From NCBI RefSeq assembly GCF_007677725.1, contig NZ_VEDF01000003.1, forward strand, positions 456,481 to 520,480: a DNA stretch of 64,000 nt. Direction: 5' to 3'. Below the pieces are notes generated by a model that saw only the letters and a list, made by a program, of their open reading frames with translations, had not been told where the DNA came from and made no database searches. Position 1 is the first letter of the stretch; every line of letters begins with the position of its first letter. The DNA comes from Pseudomonas sp. URMO17WK12:I11 (GTDB taxonomy: Bacteria > Pseudomonadota > Gammaproteobacteria > Pseudomonadales > Pseudomonadaceae). The translations under genes and the position numbers were made by a program. Positions 39,844-48,290 of the stretch are shown piece after piece.

Positions 39844-40158
39844 ATGAAGAAATGTTGTGCGGCATTGCTGTTGTGCCTGCCCCTTGGGGCCATGGCTTAT
39901 CCCATCGATGTGCAGAAGGACCTCGACGGGGTCAAGCTCGACTACACCGCCTATGACACCGCCTACGACATCGGTGCCATCACCCTCAACAACTACGGCC
40001 AGGTGCCGGCAGCCTGCAGGGTGACCTTCCGCAATGGCCCTGAGGCGCCACGGGTACGCCGAATCAATGTGCCGGCTGGTAAAAGCGTCGATGTGACGGC
40101 CAAGTTCAATCGGCAGATCATCAAGCTGCGGATCGCGCTGGATTGCAAGGCGCAATAA
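39844..40158 (+). CDS. Small secreted protein of unknown function
   Basis: A 104-aa precursor with a signal peptide (MKKCCAALLLCLPLGAMA). The mature part has a beta-rich look (AITLNNYGQVPAACRVTFRNGPEAP) with two Cys (ACR, DCK) that could form a disulfide. I do not recognise a family beyond conserved Pseudomonas periplasmic proteins. GGAGAGCG precedes the start. It is divergent from a LysR gene, which may regulate it. Confidence 0.75.
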   Translation: MKKCCAALLLCLPLGAMAYPIDVQKDLDGVKLDYTAYDTAYDIGAITLNNYGQVPAACRVTFRNGPEAPRVRRINVPAGKSVDVTAKFNRQIIKLRIALDCKAQ

Positions 40159-40288
40159 ACAGATTAATCGATAGATTTATCCCACTTTCTACGCTTTTTT
40201 ATCGATAGGTCAAGGGTTAATCTCGCCTTGATCCAGGATGTTTACTCCATCCAGGCCGAGGCCAAGTTGGCAGCGGTGGCTTGAGGCG

Positions 40289-41224
40289 CAACGAATCCTA
40301 TCCCTGATACCTGGTCTGCTCCTTGGGTGTGTCTGCCCGGCCTGATGGCCGGGTTTTTCGCTCGCCACGGCATTTTTTGCGCCTGTGGGATCGAGCGCCG
40401 CCCGCGCGGCGCATCGTGAGCTGCGCTCACTCCTACGGTTGTTTCGGGCCAATCATTTCTGGGATCTTTGCGCGCGACGCCTTGGTGCATCGGGCCTAGA
40501 ATCCCCGTAGGAGTGAGCGCAGCTCACGATGCGCCGCGCAGGCGGCGCTCGATCTGCGTATCCCTTCATTACGCCAGCCAAACACCTGAATGAACCTTGG
40601 CAACGAATTCCCATCTCTGACCCCTGTTCTGCGCCTTGGGTATGTCCGCCCGGCGTGATGGCCAGTTTTTCGCTCGCCTTGGCATTTTCTGCGCCTGTGG
40701 GATCGAGCGCCGCCCGCGCGGCGCATCGTGAGCTGCGCTCACTCCTACGGTTGTTTCGGGCCAATTATTTCTGGGATCTTTGTGCGCGACGCTTTGGCGC
40801 ATCGCGCCTAAAATCCCCGTAGGAGTGAGCGCAGCTCACGATGCGCCGCGCAGGCGGCGCTCGATCTGCGCATCCCTTCATTACGCCAGCCAAACACCTG
40901 AATGAACCTTCGCAACGAATTCCCATCTCTGACCCCTGTTCTGCGCCTTGGGTATGTCCGCCCGGCCTGATGGCCAGTTTTTCGCTCGCCACGGCATTTT
41001 CTGCGCCTGTGGGATCGAGCGCCGCCCGCGCGGCGCATCGTGAGCTGCGCTCACTCCTACGGTTGTTTCGGGCCAATAATTTCTGGGATCTTTGTGCGCG
41101 ACGCTTTGGCGCATCGGGCCTAGAATCCCCGTAGGAGTGAGCGCAGCTCACGATGCGCCGCGCAGGCGGCGCTCGATCTGCGCATCACCTCAATGCGCCA
41201 GCCAAACACCTGAATGAACCTTCG
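40289..41224. repeat. Three tandem 312-bp units with REP pairs (REPIN-like)
   Basis: Identical landmarks recur exactly 312 bases apart: CAACGAAT at 40289, 40601 and 40913, and GTAGGAGTGAGCG at 40507, 40819 and 41131. Each unit carries a terminator-like hairpin, then a REP palindrome in one orientation (GATCGAGCGCCGCC...) and another in the opposite orientation about 66 bases later. The left part of the first unit is the most diverged. No transposase (RAYT) gene is in the window. Short frames inside the units are repeat artefacts. The remaining bases to 41320 show nothing else. Confidence 0.9.
40336..40358 (+). terminator. Intrinsic terminator downstream of the small secreted protein gene
   Basis: CCCGGCC-TGAT-GGCCGGG is followed by TTTTT. 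It lies 178 bases after the preceding stop codon, so it may end that mRNA with a long 3' UTR or end an unannotated small RNA. Degenerate copies of it occur in each following 312-bp repeat. The gap contains two direct ATCGATAG copies (40167-40174 and 40201-40208) around an AT-rich stretch. Confidence 0.8.
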
Positions 41225-41320
41225 CTATGGAAAACCCATACCGAGCCCGCACATTCCTCATGGTTGAACACTCAGGCCGCAACCCGCTAAGGTCGCGCCC
41301 TTGATTCACGAGAGACAACC

Positions 41321-42196
41321 ATGGGCTACCTGATAATCGTCGCGCTGATCCAGGCGTTCTCCTTCAGCCTGATCGGCGAGTACCTGGCTGGGCACGTCGA
41401 CAGCTATTTCGCTGTGCTCGCCCGCGTGCTGCTGGCCGGGCTGGTATTCCTGCCGCTGACGCGCTGGCGGCAGGTCGAGCCGGGCTTCCTGCGCTCGATG
41501 CTGCTGATCGGTGCTTTGCAATACGGCATCACTTACGTCTGCCTGTACCTGAGCTTTCGTGTACTCAGCGTGCCGGAAGTGCTGCTGTTCACCATCCTCA
41601 CGCCGCTGCACGTAACCTTGATCGAAGATGCCTTGAACCGGCGCTTCAACCCCTGGGCGCTGGTCGCAGCCCTGGTGGCGGTGGCAGGCGCCGGGGTGAT
41701 CCGCTTCGACAGCATCAGCGGCGACTTCTTCGTCGGCTTCCTGCTGCTGCAATTGGCCAACTTCACCTACGCTGCCGGCCAGGTGCTGTACCGCCATCTA
41801 GTGGCGCGCAACCCCAGTGACCTGCCGCACTACAAGCGCTTCGGCTACTTCTACCTGGGCGCATTGCTGATCGTGCTGCCGGCCTTCCTGCTGTTCGGCA
41901 ATGCCCAGCACCTGCCGAGCAGCGCGCAGCAGTGGTGGGTGCTGCTGTTCCTTGGCCTGTGCCCGACCGCGTTGGGGCTGTACTGGTGGAACAAAGGCGC
42001 CTGCCTGGTTTCGGGCGCTACATTGGCGGTGATGAACAACCTGCACGTGCCGGTAGGCTTGCTGCTCAACCTGCTGATCTGGAACCGCGACGAGCCGCTG
42101 GGCCGCCTGCTGCTGGGCGGCGCGATCATCCTGGCCTCGGTGTGGCTGAGCCGCCTGGGCAACCGCAGCCAGACGGCCGCGCTCGGCAAGGCCTGA
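41321..42196 (+). CDS. EamA-family transporter (carboxylate/amino acid/amine type)
   Basis: A 291-aa protein with about ten hydrophobic segments in two repeats. Blocks include YGITYVCLYLSFRVLSVPEVLLFTILTPLHV and ALGLYWWNKGACLVSGATLAVMNNLHVP, which fit the EamA carboxylate/amino acid/amine branch. Transport direction and substrate are unknown. One base separates its stop from the AEC transporter start, so the two are an operon. It starts about 100 bases after the repeat array. Confidence 0.87.
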   Translation: MGYLIIVALIQAFSFSLIGEYLAGHVDSYFAVLARVLLAGLVFLPLTRWRQVEPGFLRSMLLIGALQYGITYVCLYLSFRVLSVPEVLLFTILTPLHVTLIEDALNRRFNPWALVAALVAVAGAGVIRFDSISGDFFVGFLLLQLANFTYAAGQVLYRHLVARNPSDLPHYKRFGYFYLGALLIVLPAFLLFGNAQHLPSSAQQWWVLLFLGLCPTALGLYWWNKGACLVSGATLAVMNNLHVPVGLLLNLLIWNRDEPLGRLLLGGAIILASVWLSRLGNRSQTAALGKA

Positions 42197-42197
42197 C

Positions 42198-43133
42198 ATG
42201 CACACCGTGCTGGTGATCGTTGCCCCGATCTTCGCCCTGATACTGGTCGGTTTTGCCTGCCGCAAGACCGATAAGCTCGGGGACAGGGCCGCTGCCGAAA
42301 TCAACAAGATGGTGGTCTGGCTGTGCCTGCCGGCGCTGCTGTTCAAGGTCACCGCGACGGCGACCTGGAGCGAAATCTGGCACCCAGGCTTCATCGTCGC
42401 GTTTGGCGCAGGGGCGCTGGCGATGTTCGTCGTCACCTTGGCCTGGCGTCTCTGCTCCGGCCATGGCCTGGTGGCCGCCAGCATCGATGGGCTCAGCGCG
42501 GGCTACGCCAACACCGGCTATATCGGCATACCCCTGTGCCTGCTGCTGTTCGGCCAGCCAGGGCTGCAACCTGCGCTGATCTCATCGTTGATCGTCGTCT
42601 GCCTGGTGTTCGCGATCTCCCTGACCTTGATCGAAATCGGCCTGCAGCAGGAGCGGCACATCGGCCGTGCGGTCTGGCAGGTGGGCAAGGCGCTGGCCAA
42701 GAATCCGCTGGTCATCGCGCCGTTGGCAGGGGCGGGCTGGGCCATGGGCGGCCTGGGCCTGGCAGAGCCGGTGCTGCATTTTCTCGACATGCTGGCGCTT
42801 GCTACCACGCCGTGCGCGTTGATTTCGCTCGGCGCCTTTTTGGCGGAGAAACGGCCCGGTTCGCAGGCAAGTCCCTGGCCCTTGGTGGGCCTGAAATTGA
42901 TCGGCCAGCCGGCGCTGACCTGGGTACTGGCATTCAAGGTGTTCAGCCTGCCGCCGATGTGGGCGGCCTCGGCAGTACTGCTGGCAGCGCTGCCGACGGG
43001 GACCGGGCCGTTCATGTTGGCGGAGTACTACAACCGCGAGGCAGGGTTGATCTCGCGGACCATCCTGCTGTCGACCGTGGCATCGCTGGGGACCCTGACC
43101 GGGCTGCTGTACCTGCTGGGGTATGCAGGTTGA
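42198..43133 (+). CDS. AEC family transporter (auxin efflux carrier type)
   Basis: A 311-aa integral membrane protein with about ten hydrophobic segments. Typical AEC features are VIVAPIFALILVGFACRK at the start, GYANTGYIGIPLCLLLFG in the first half, and TTPCALISLGAFLAEKR after the central loop. Members carry malonate, malate or other carboxylates; the substrate is unknown. It directly follows the EamA gene. Confidence 0.88.
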   Translation: MHTVLVIVAPIFALILVGFACRKTDKLGDRAAAEINKMVVWLCLPALLFKVTATATWSEIWHPGFIVAFGAGALAMFVVTLAWRLCSGHGLVAASIDGLSAGYANTGYIGIPLCLLLFGQPGLQPALISSLIVVCLVFAISLTLIEIGLQQERHIGRAVWQVGKALAKNPLVIAPLAGAGWAMGGLGLAEPVLHFLDMLALATTPCALISLGAFLAEKRPGSQASPWPLVGLKLIGQPALTWVLAFKVFSLPPMWAASAVLLAALPTGTGPFMLAEYYNREAGLISRTILLSTVASLGTLTGLLYLLGYAG

Positions 43134-43136
43134 CCT

Positions 43137-43155
43137 GGGACCGCCAGGCGGTCCC
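43137..43155. terminator. Short hairpin after the AEC gene
   Basis: GGGACCGC-CAG-GCGGTCCC forms a perfect 8-bp stem with a three-base loop. It begins three bases after the AEC stop and lies seven bases from the convergent channel gene's stop. Probably a shared 3' end without T-runs. Confidence 0.55.
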
Positions 43156-43162
43156 GGCGACT

Positions 43163-44461
43163 TCAAACCTCGCTGAGCTCTTCCAGGCGCCGCGGCTCAG
43201 TCGCTAAAAAGCGCCCCGTCAGCCCGACTCGCATGTCATTGCCACTCGGCTGCTGGTACAGGCTCAAGCCGAACTCTGGCAGCACCGCCAGCAGGTAATC
43301 GAAGATATCCCCCTGGATCCGCTCGTACTCCGCCCACACCGTCGTGGTAGTGAAGCAGTACACCTCCAGCGGTACGCCTTCGGCCGTGGTCTGCATCTGC
43401 CGGACCATGCAGGTCATGTTCGGGTGCACGTTGGGGTGGTTACGCAAGTACGCCAAGGCAAACGCGCGGAAGGTACCGATATTGGTCAGCTTGCGTCGGT
43501 TGGCCGAAAGCTCCGCCACCGGCCCCAGTGCCTCGTTCCAGGCCAGCAATTCCTGGCGCTTGCCGGCCAGGTAGTCGCCGAGCAGGCTCACCTGGCTCAG
43601 GCGTTGTTCTTCTTCGCGAGTCAGAAAACGTACCCCTGCGGCGTCGATGAACAGGCTGCGCTTGATGCGCCGCCCGCCCGACTGCTGCATGCCGCGGTAG
43701 TTGCGAAACGACTCGCTCATCAGGCGCCAGGTGGGGATCGAGACGATGGTCTTGTCGAAGTTCTGTACCTTGACCGTGTGCAGGGTGATATCGACCACGT
43801 CGCCATCGGCGCCCACCTGCGGCATTTCGATCCAGTCGCCGACGTGCAGCATGTCGTTACTGGTCAGCTGTACGCTGGCGACGAACGACAGCAGGGTGTC
43901 CTTGTAGACCAACAGCAGCACCGCCGACATGGCGCCCAGGCCCGACAGCAGCAACAGCGGCGAGCGGTCGATCAGGGTCGCGACGATGACGATCGAGGCG
44001 AAGATCCACAGCATCATCTTGGCCAGTTGCACATAACCCTTGATCGAGCGGGTGCGTGCATGTTCGGTACGCGCATAGATGTCCAGCAGGGCATCGAGCA
44101 GGCACGACAAGGCCATGGTCATGAACAGCAGGGTGAAGGCCAATGCCAGGTTGCCGAGGAAATGCTGGGCGGTATCGGACAGCTCCGGCACCAGTTTCAG
44201 CCCGAACTGGATCACCAGCGACGGAATGGTCTGCGCCAGGCGGTGAAAGACTTTGTTGTGGCGCAGGTCGTCCAGCCACTTCAGTGCCCCTTGCCGCGCC
44301 AGCAGGCGGGCGCCGTGCAGGACCAGAAACCGCGCCAGGCGGCCGAGCACCAGTGAAATCACCAGCAAAACCGCCAGGCCAATGGCGGCATGCAGCAGCG
44401 GATGTTGATCGAGGGTGCCCCACAGGTCGAGGCTGTCACGCCAGATGCGTTGAATGTCCAT
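43163..44461 (-). CDS. MscS-family mechanosensitive ion channel (YbdG-like)
   Basis: A 432-aa protein with about five N-terminal hydrophobic segments and the MscS core: LLLSGLGAMSAVLLLVYKDTLLSFVASVQL, DMLHVGDWIEMPQVGADGDVVDI and TVKVQNFDKTIVSIPTWRLM. The extra N-terminal helices and size suit the YbdG/YnaI-like medium channels that release solutes on hypo-osmotic shock. It is divergent from the DEAD-box helicase gene. Confidence 0.91.
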   Translation of the reverse strand: MDIQRIWRDSLDLWGTLDQHPLLHAAIGLAVLLVISLVLGRLARFLVLHGARLLARQGALKWLDDLRHNKVFHRLAQTIPSLVIQFGLKLVPELSDTAQHFLGNLALAFTLLFMTMALSCLLDALLDIYARTEHARTRSIKGYVQLAKMMLWIFASIVIVATLIDRSPLLLLSGLGAMSAVLLLVYKDTLLSFVASVQLTSNDMLHVGDWIEMPQVGADGDVVDITLHTVKVQNFDKTIVSIPTWRLMSESFRNYRGMQQSGGRRIKRSLFIDAAGVRFLTREEEQRLSQVSLLGDYLAGKRQELLAWNEALGPVAELSANRRKLTNIGTFRAFALAYLRNHPNVHPNMTCMVRQMQTTAEGVPLEVYCFTTTTVWAEYERIQGDIFDYLLAVLPEFGLSLYQQPSGNDMRVGLTGRFLATEPRRLEELSEV

Positions 44462-44605
44462 AGCTTGTAAACCGGTCTATTGCAGTGAAACGAGGCGCTA
44501 TTAGAGCGCGGATGGCGAGAAAGTTGCCAAAAGAAATTCGGCTCCGGCGGCAGAAAACGTTACCCTATGCAACTGAATGTCCCGCACTTGCCTGAGGTTA
44601 CCTCC

Positions 44606-45928
44606 GTGTTCTCCCAATTCGCCCTGCATGAACGCCTGCTTAAAGCCGTGGCCGAGCTTAAATTCGTCGAGCCGACGCCGGTGCAGGCCGCGGCCATCCC
44701 CTTGGCCCTGCAAGGGCGCGACCTGCGAGTGACGGCGCAGACCGGCAGCGGCAAGACCGCAGCGTTCGTCCTGCCACTGCTCAACCGCCTGGTCGACCTC
44801 AAGGGTGGGCGGGTCGAGATCCGCTCGTTGATCCTGCTGCCGACCCGCGAGCTGGCGCAGCAGACTCTCAAGCAGGTGCAATTGTTCGCGCAGTTCACCT
44901 ACATCAAGGCAGGCCTGGTCACCGGCGGTGAAGACTTCAAGGAACAGGCTGCGATGCTGCGCAAGGTGCCGGACGTGCTGATCGGCACGCCAGGCCGCCT
45001 GCTCGAGCACCTCAACGCCGGCAACCTCGACCTGTCGCACGTGCAGGTGATGATCCTCGACGAAGCCGACCGCATGCTCGACATGGGCTTCGCCGAAGAC
45101 ATGGAGCGCCTGTGCAAGGAGTGCGAGAACCGCGAGCAGACCCTGTTGTTCTCCGCCACCACCGGCGGTGCGGCGTTGCGCGACATCATCGGCAAGGTCT
45201 TGAAAGACCCTGAGCACCTGATGCTCAACAGCGTCTCGCAATTGGCCGAGGGCACCCGGCAGCAGATCATCACTGCCGATCATGATCAGCACAAAGAGCA
45301 GATCGTGCAGTGGCTGCTGGCCAACGAGACCTTCGACAAGGCGATCATCTTCACCAACACCCGTGCCCTGGCCGACCGCATCTACGGGCACCTGGTGGCC
45401 AAGGACGTGAAGGCCTTCGTCCTGCATGGCGAGAAAGATCAAAAGGACCGCAAGCTGGCCATCGAGCGCTTCAAGCAAGGCAGCTCCAAGGTACTGGTGG
45501 CCACCGATGTGGCAGCCCGTGGCCTGGACATCGACGGCCTCGATCTGGTGATCAACTTCGACATGCCGCGCAGCGGCGACGAGTACGTGCACCGGGTAGG
45601 GCGTACCGGGCGGGCTGGCGGTGAAGGCCTGGCGATCTCGTTGATCACCCATAACGACTGGAACCTGATGTCCAGCATCGAACGTTACCTCAAGCAACAG
45701 TTCGAGCGCCGGGTGATCAAGGAAGTGAAGGGCACCTACAACGGACCGAAGAAGGTCAAGGCCTCGGGCAAAGCGGCCGGGGCCAAGAAGAAGAAAGTCG
45801 ACAAGAAGACTGGCGAGAAAAAAGCTGCGGCCAAGCGCAAGCCAACCGCCAAGCCACGCCCCAACGCGCCACTGGCCAGCGCCGATGGCCTGGCGCCGCT
45901 GAAAAAGCGCAAGCCAGCTGCTGAATAA
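44606..45928 (+). CDS. DEAD-box ATP-dependent RNA helicase
   Basis: A 440-aa helicase with Q-motif FVEPTPVQAAAIP, Walker A AQTGSGKT, PTRELAQQ, DEAD box (ILDEADRMLDMGF), SAT (FSATTGG) and motif VI HRVGRTGRAG. The C-terminal tail is strongly Lys/Ala-rich, as in RNA-binding extensions of SrmB/RhlE-like proteins. A GTG at 44606, with GAGG upstream, starts at the conserved VFSQFALHERLLKA. An ATG at 44567 would add 13 residues. Confidence 0.92.
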   Translation: MFSQFALHERLLKAVAELKFVEPTPVQAAAIPLALQGRDLRVTAQTGSGKTAAFVLPLLNRLVDLKGGRVEIRSLILLPTRELAQQTLKQVQLFAQFTYIKAGLVTGGEDFKEQAAMLRKVPDVLIGTPGRLLEHLNAGNLDLSHVQVMILDEADRMLDMGFAEDMERLCKECENREQTLLFSATTGGAALRDIIGKVLKDPEHLMLNSVSQLAEGTRQQIITADHDQHKEQIVQWLLANETFDKAIIFTNTRALADRIYGHLVAKDVKAFVLHGEKDQKDRKLAIERFKQGSSKVLVATDVAARGLDIDGLDLVINFDMPRSGDEYVHRVGRTGRAGGEGLAISLITHNDWNLMSSIERYLKQQFERRVIKEVKGTYNGPKKVKASGKAAGAKKKKVDKKTGEKKAAAKRKPTAKPRPNAPLASADGLAPLKKRKPAAE

Positions 45929-45943
45929 GTCGCGACATATCAA

Positions 45944-45982
45944 AGGCGCCTTCGCAATCGGGCATGACGTGCGAAGGCGCCT
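45944..45982. terminator. Hairpin between the helicase and the small secreted protein gene
   Basis: AGGCGCCTTCGCA and TGCGAAGGCGCCT form a perfect 13-bp stem around a 13-base loop, centred between convergent genes. T-runs are weak. Its position suggests a bidirectional terminator. Confidence 0.65.
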
Positions 45983-45988
45983 GTTGGC

Positions 45989-46261
45989 TTAGTCTGCCTT
46001 CTTCTCTGCCTGCTTCAGCTCGGCGATGCGCTTGTCGATCAGCTGGCACTTGTCGGGCAGATCCTTGCTCGCCGTCCCGAGTTCCATGCCTTGGAGCTCG
46101 GCATTGATGTCCTTGGCTTTTTGCGGGTTCTGCTCGGTCAGTTGGGTGACCAAGCCGGCCAGCTCCTCGCGTTTCTGCGTAGCTTGCTCTGGTGTGCACG
46201 CCCAGGTGGGCAGGGCGCTGAACAGGGCGATGGCGCCCATGATAGGCAGCAGCGGTTTCAT
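45989..46261 (-). CDS. Small secreted protein, 90 aa, unknown function
   Basis: A signal peptide (MKPLLPIMGAIALFSALPTWA) is followed by a helical mature part with two Cys (ACTPEQATQKREELAGLV; PDKCQLIDKRIAELKQAEKKAD). I do not recognise a named family. GGAGG lies upstream of the ATG at 46261. It stands alone between the helicase and an unrelated small gene. Confidence 0.78.
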   Translation of the reverse strand: MKPLLPIMGAIALFSALPTWACTPEQATQKREELAGLVTQLTEQNPQKAKDINAELQGMELGTASKDLPDKCQLIDKRIAELKQAEKKAD

Positions 46262-46443
46262 CCTTTATACCTCCGGCAGTTGTCGTACCAATGGAGGGAT
46301 GCATCCGAGGCTTGGTTCAGTGGCTGCGACCGGTGGCCATCGTAGCAAGCACCCCTCGCGCTGAGCGGGCGTGGAACACTCCCGGTCATCGCAGGTCCCA
46401 AGCTGTGTATTGCCCCTCAAGACCACAGCAAGAGGCTATCGCC

Positions 46444-46854
46444 ATGAGTAGCACTTACGACTGGGACCTGATCGAACGCCTGCTGCACGAAGTGCAGAAC
46501 AGCGCCGGTCACAGCTTCACGCCACGCCCCTATGCCGAGCAGCATGCCGCAGCGCAGGCCGCGGATGGCCAGCCGGTGCCGGATCTGGACCATCTCAAGG
46601 CCCGTGCCTGCGACTACGAAAAGTTGCTGCTCGAGCGCGGCTACATCAAAAGCCGATCTGAAGAAGAGGGCGGAAACGGAGAGAACTTCGTGCTGACTGA
46701 GCATGGCTCGCGCCTGCTGAGCTTGATCGACAGCAGCATTCCCGGGTTCGAGCATCCACGCCAGGTGCTGGACGAGCAAGCTGATGCGCTCGACCCAGAC
46801 ACTTTCGACGAGGTGGCCTCGACCACGCAGATTGCCGGGGGCGCTGTTCAGTAA
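46444..46854 (+). CDS. Conserved small protein, possibly DUF2513-like winged helix
   Basis: A 136-aa soluble acidic protein: TYDWDLIERLLHEVQNSAG at the start, CDYEKLLLERGYIKSRSEEE in the middle and ENFVLTEHGSRLLSLID later. The helix-loop-strand pattern resembles DUF2513-type winged-helix proteins, but the match is weak and no DNA target is evident. AGAGG precedes the ATG at 46444. An in-frame upstream ATG at 46291 overlaps the preceding gene's upstream region. Confidence 0.7.
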   Translation: MSSTYDWDLIERLLHEVQNSAGHSFTPRPYAEQHAAAQAADGQPVPDLDHLKARACDYEKLLLERGYIKSRSEEEGGNGENFVLTEHGSRLLSLIDSSIPGFEHPRQVLDEQADALDPDTFDEVASTTQIAGGAVQ

Positions 46855-46950
46855 AGGCTGGTCAGAAGGGCAACGGTGACCCGATAATCGGCTGCTCTCA
46901 AGGATAGCCGAGTCGCCACCGATGCCCGTATCAGCCCCAGAGGTCCGCCC

Positions 46951-47877
46951 ATGAGCGCGCTGCGCAAGAACCCCGACGCGTTCGCTTTTCAGGTGATGCT
47001 GGGCCTGTGCCTGATCTGGGGCTGCCAGCAGGTATTGATCAAGACGGCGGCGGTTGATATCGCTCCCGTCATGCAGGCAGCGCTGCGCAACGGCCTTGCC
47101 GCGGTGCTGGTTGGGCTGATGGTCTGCTGGCAGCGGGGCTGGGCTCAACTGGGCAGCACCTGGCGCGCCGGCCTGTTGGCTGGCGCGTTGTTCGGCCTGG
47201 AGTTCATGTTCATCGCCGAAGGGCTGAAACTGACCTCGGCCGCGCACATGTCGGTCTTTCTCTACACCGCACCCATATTTACCGCGCTCGGTTTGCATTT
47301 CATGCTGCCCAGCGAGCGATTGCGGTTGCTGCAGTGGCTGGGCATCCTGCTGGCTTTCAGTGGAATTGCCCTGGCGTTTGCTGGCGGCTCCTCATTCGCG
47401 CAAATGGATGGACGGATGCTGCTCGGCGATGCCTTGGGCGTGCTGGCAGGCCTTGCGTGGGGTGCCACCACGGTGGTCGTTCGTGGTTCGCGCTTGTCGG
47501 AGGCATCCGCAACGCTGACCCTGTTCTACCAATTGGCAGTAGGGTTTGCCGGTCTGCTGTTGATCGCCTTGCTCAGTGGGCAGGTGGGTGACGTCACGTT
47601 CACCCCGCTGGCACTGGGCAGCGTGCTGTTTCAAGGGATCGTGGTGTCGTTTTTCAGTTACCTCACCTGGTTCTGGTTGCTGCGCAAATACCTGGCGTCG
47701 AACCTCGCCGTGTTTTCCTTCATCACGCCTTTGTTCGGCGTGACGTTCGGTGTGCTGGTACTGGATGAGCCGCTGAGCGCAAACTTTGTGCTCGGTGCGC
47801 TGATGGTGCTGCTCGGCGTCGTGCTGGTGAGCGCCGAGCCCTGGGTCAAACAGCAGCTGCGCAAATGGATCGGCTGA
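46951..47877 (+). CDS. EamA/DMT-family transporter
   Basis: A 308-aa protein with ten hydrophobic segments in two EamA repeats (LCLIWGCQQVLIKTAAVDIAPVMQAALRNGLA; VVVRGSRLSEASATLTLFYQLAVG). SFITPLFGVTFGVLVLDEPLS is the hallmark late motif. The substrate is unknown. It is a third DMT exporter in the window and is not close to the other two in sequence. AGAGG precedes the start. Confidence 0.88.
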   Translation: MSALRKNPDAFAFQVMLGLCLIWGCQQVLIKTAAVDIAPVMQAALRNGLAAVLVGLMVCWQRGWAQLGSTWRAGLLAGALFGLEFMFIAEGLKLTSAAHMSVFLYTAPIFTALGLHFMLPSERLRLLQWLGILLAFSGIALAFAGGSSFAQMDGRMLLGDALGVLAGLAWGATTVVVRGSRLSEASATLTLFYQLAVGFAGLLLIALLSGQVGDVTFTPLALGSVLFQGIVVSFFSYLTWFWLLRKYLASNLAVFSFITPLFGVTFGVLVLDEPLSANFVLGALMVLLGVVLVSAEPWVKQQLRKWIG

Positions 47878-47928
47878 ACTGCAACATAGCGAAATGATTA
47901 ACCAATCGTCGGAATGCGCCGTTTGCCC

Positions 47929-47942
47929 TTGATACAGGTCAA
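47929..47942. promoter_or_regulatory. Anr/FNR box
   Basis: TTGAT-ACAG-GTCAA differs by one base from the TTGAT-N4-ATCAA consensus bound by Anr, the oxygen-sensing FNR homolog of Pseudomonas. It lies 114 bases before the PA1414-type start codon. In P. aeruginosa this gene and the sRNA in its leader are strongly induced by low oxygen. Confidence 0.75.
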
Positions 47943-48056
47943 ACTTGCACATATCTGTAGTTTCAAGAGCATGCGCAATACAGGACATCGAACTATGATC
48001 TGTATGAAGCATCGCAGGATCGAATTGCCGTGAGGCTTACCCGTCAAGGGGGCATT
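47943..48056 (+). ncRNA. Leader of the PA1414-type gene, candidate SicX-like small RNA
   Basis: The 5' region between the Anr box and the small gene corresponds in place to the P. aeruginosa sRNA SicX, which is processed from the PA1414 5' UTR. I infer an equivalent here from position and promoter only; I cannot confirm sequence homology, 5' end or processing site. No intrinsic terminator precedes the start codon, consistent with release by processing. Confidence 0.4.
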
Positions 48057-48185
48057 ATGAAAACCAACCTGTTCAACTGGCTTCACGACCTGGGCGTCGC
48101 CTTGGGTTTGATTCCTCCACCTTTACAGCCGGTGCCGATTCCGACTGACGAAGAGCAGCGCAGGCGCCAGGCGCGCCGCCGCTGA
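48057..48185 (+). CDS. PA1414-family small protein, 42 aa
   Basis: A tiny frame begins MKTNLFNWLHDLGVALGLIP, continues PPLQPVPIPTDEEQ and ends with an Arg-rich tail. An amphipathic N-terminal helix followed by a Pro-rich, basic tail is the pattern of the PA1414 family. Function of the peptide is unknown. A GGGGG-rich element (AAGGGGGC) lies just before the ATG. The nearby symporter and gbuA genes match the PA1414-PA1421 order of P. aeruginosa, supporting the call. Confidence 0.8.
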   Translation: MKTNLFNWLHDLGVALGLIPPPLQPVPIPTDEEQRRRQARRR

Positions 48186-48290
48186 ATGCCGAAGGCCGCG
48201 GCACCGGCATAGATGCAGCGGCCATTTGCTTCAAGCGCGGATGAGCGTGATCGCGGCCGAGCACAGCGCCGGCCGCTGACCTCCTAAACC

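Noticed and set aside
40210..41151. Short frames beginning MRRAGGARS or containing ERSSRCAARAALD in the repeat array
   Set aside because: They read REP palindromes on either strand; the same peptides appear at 54.2-54.7 kb, so they are repeat artefacts.
40289..41224. Possible CRISPR array
   Set aside because: Repeat units are 312 bases with conserved spacers and internal palindromes; no short repeat/unique spacer alternation and no cas genes.
44501..45943. 480-codon minus-strand frame opposite the DEAD-box helicase
   Set aside because: The helicase motifs on the plus strand are complete; the antisense frame has no recognisable domain.
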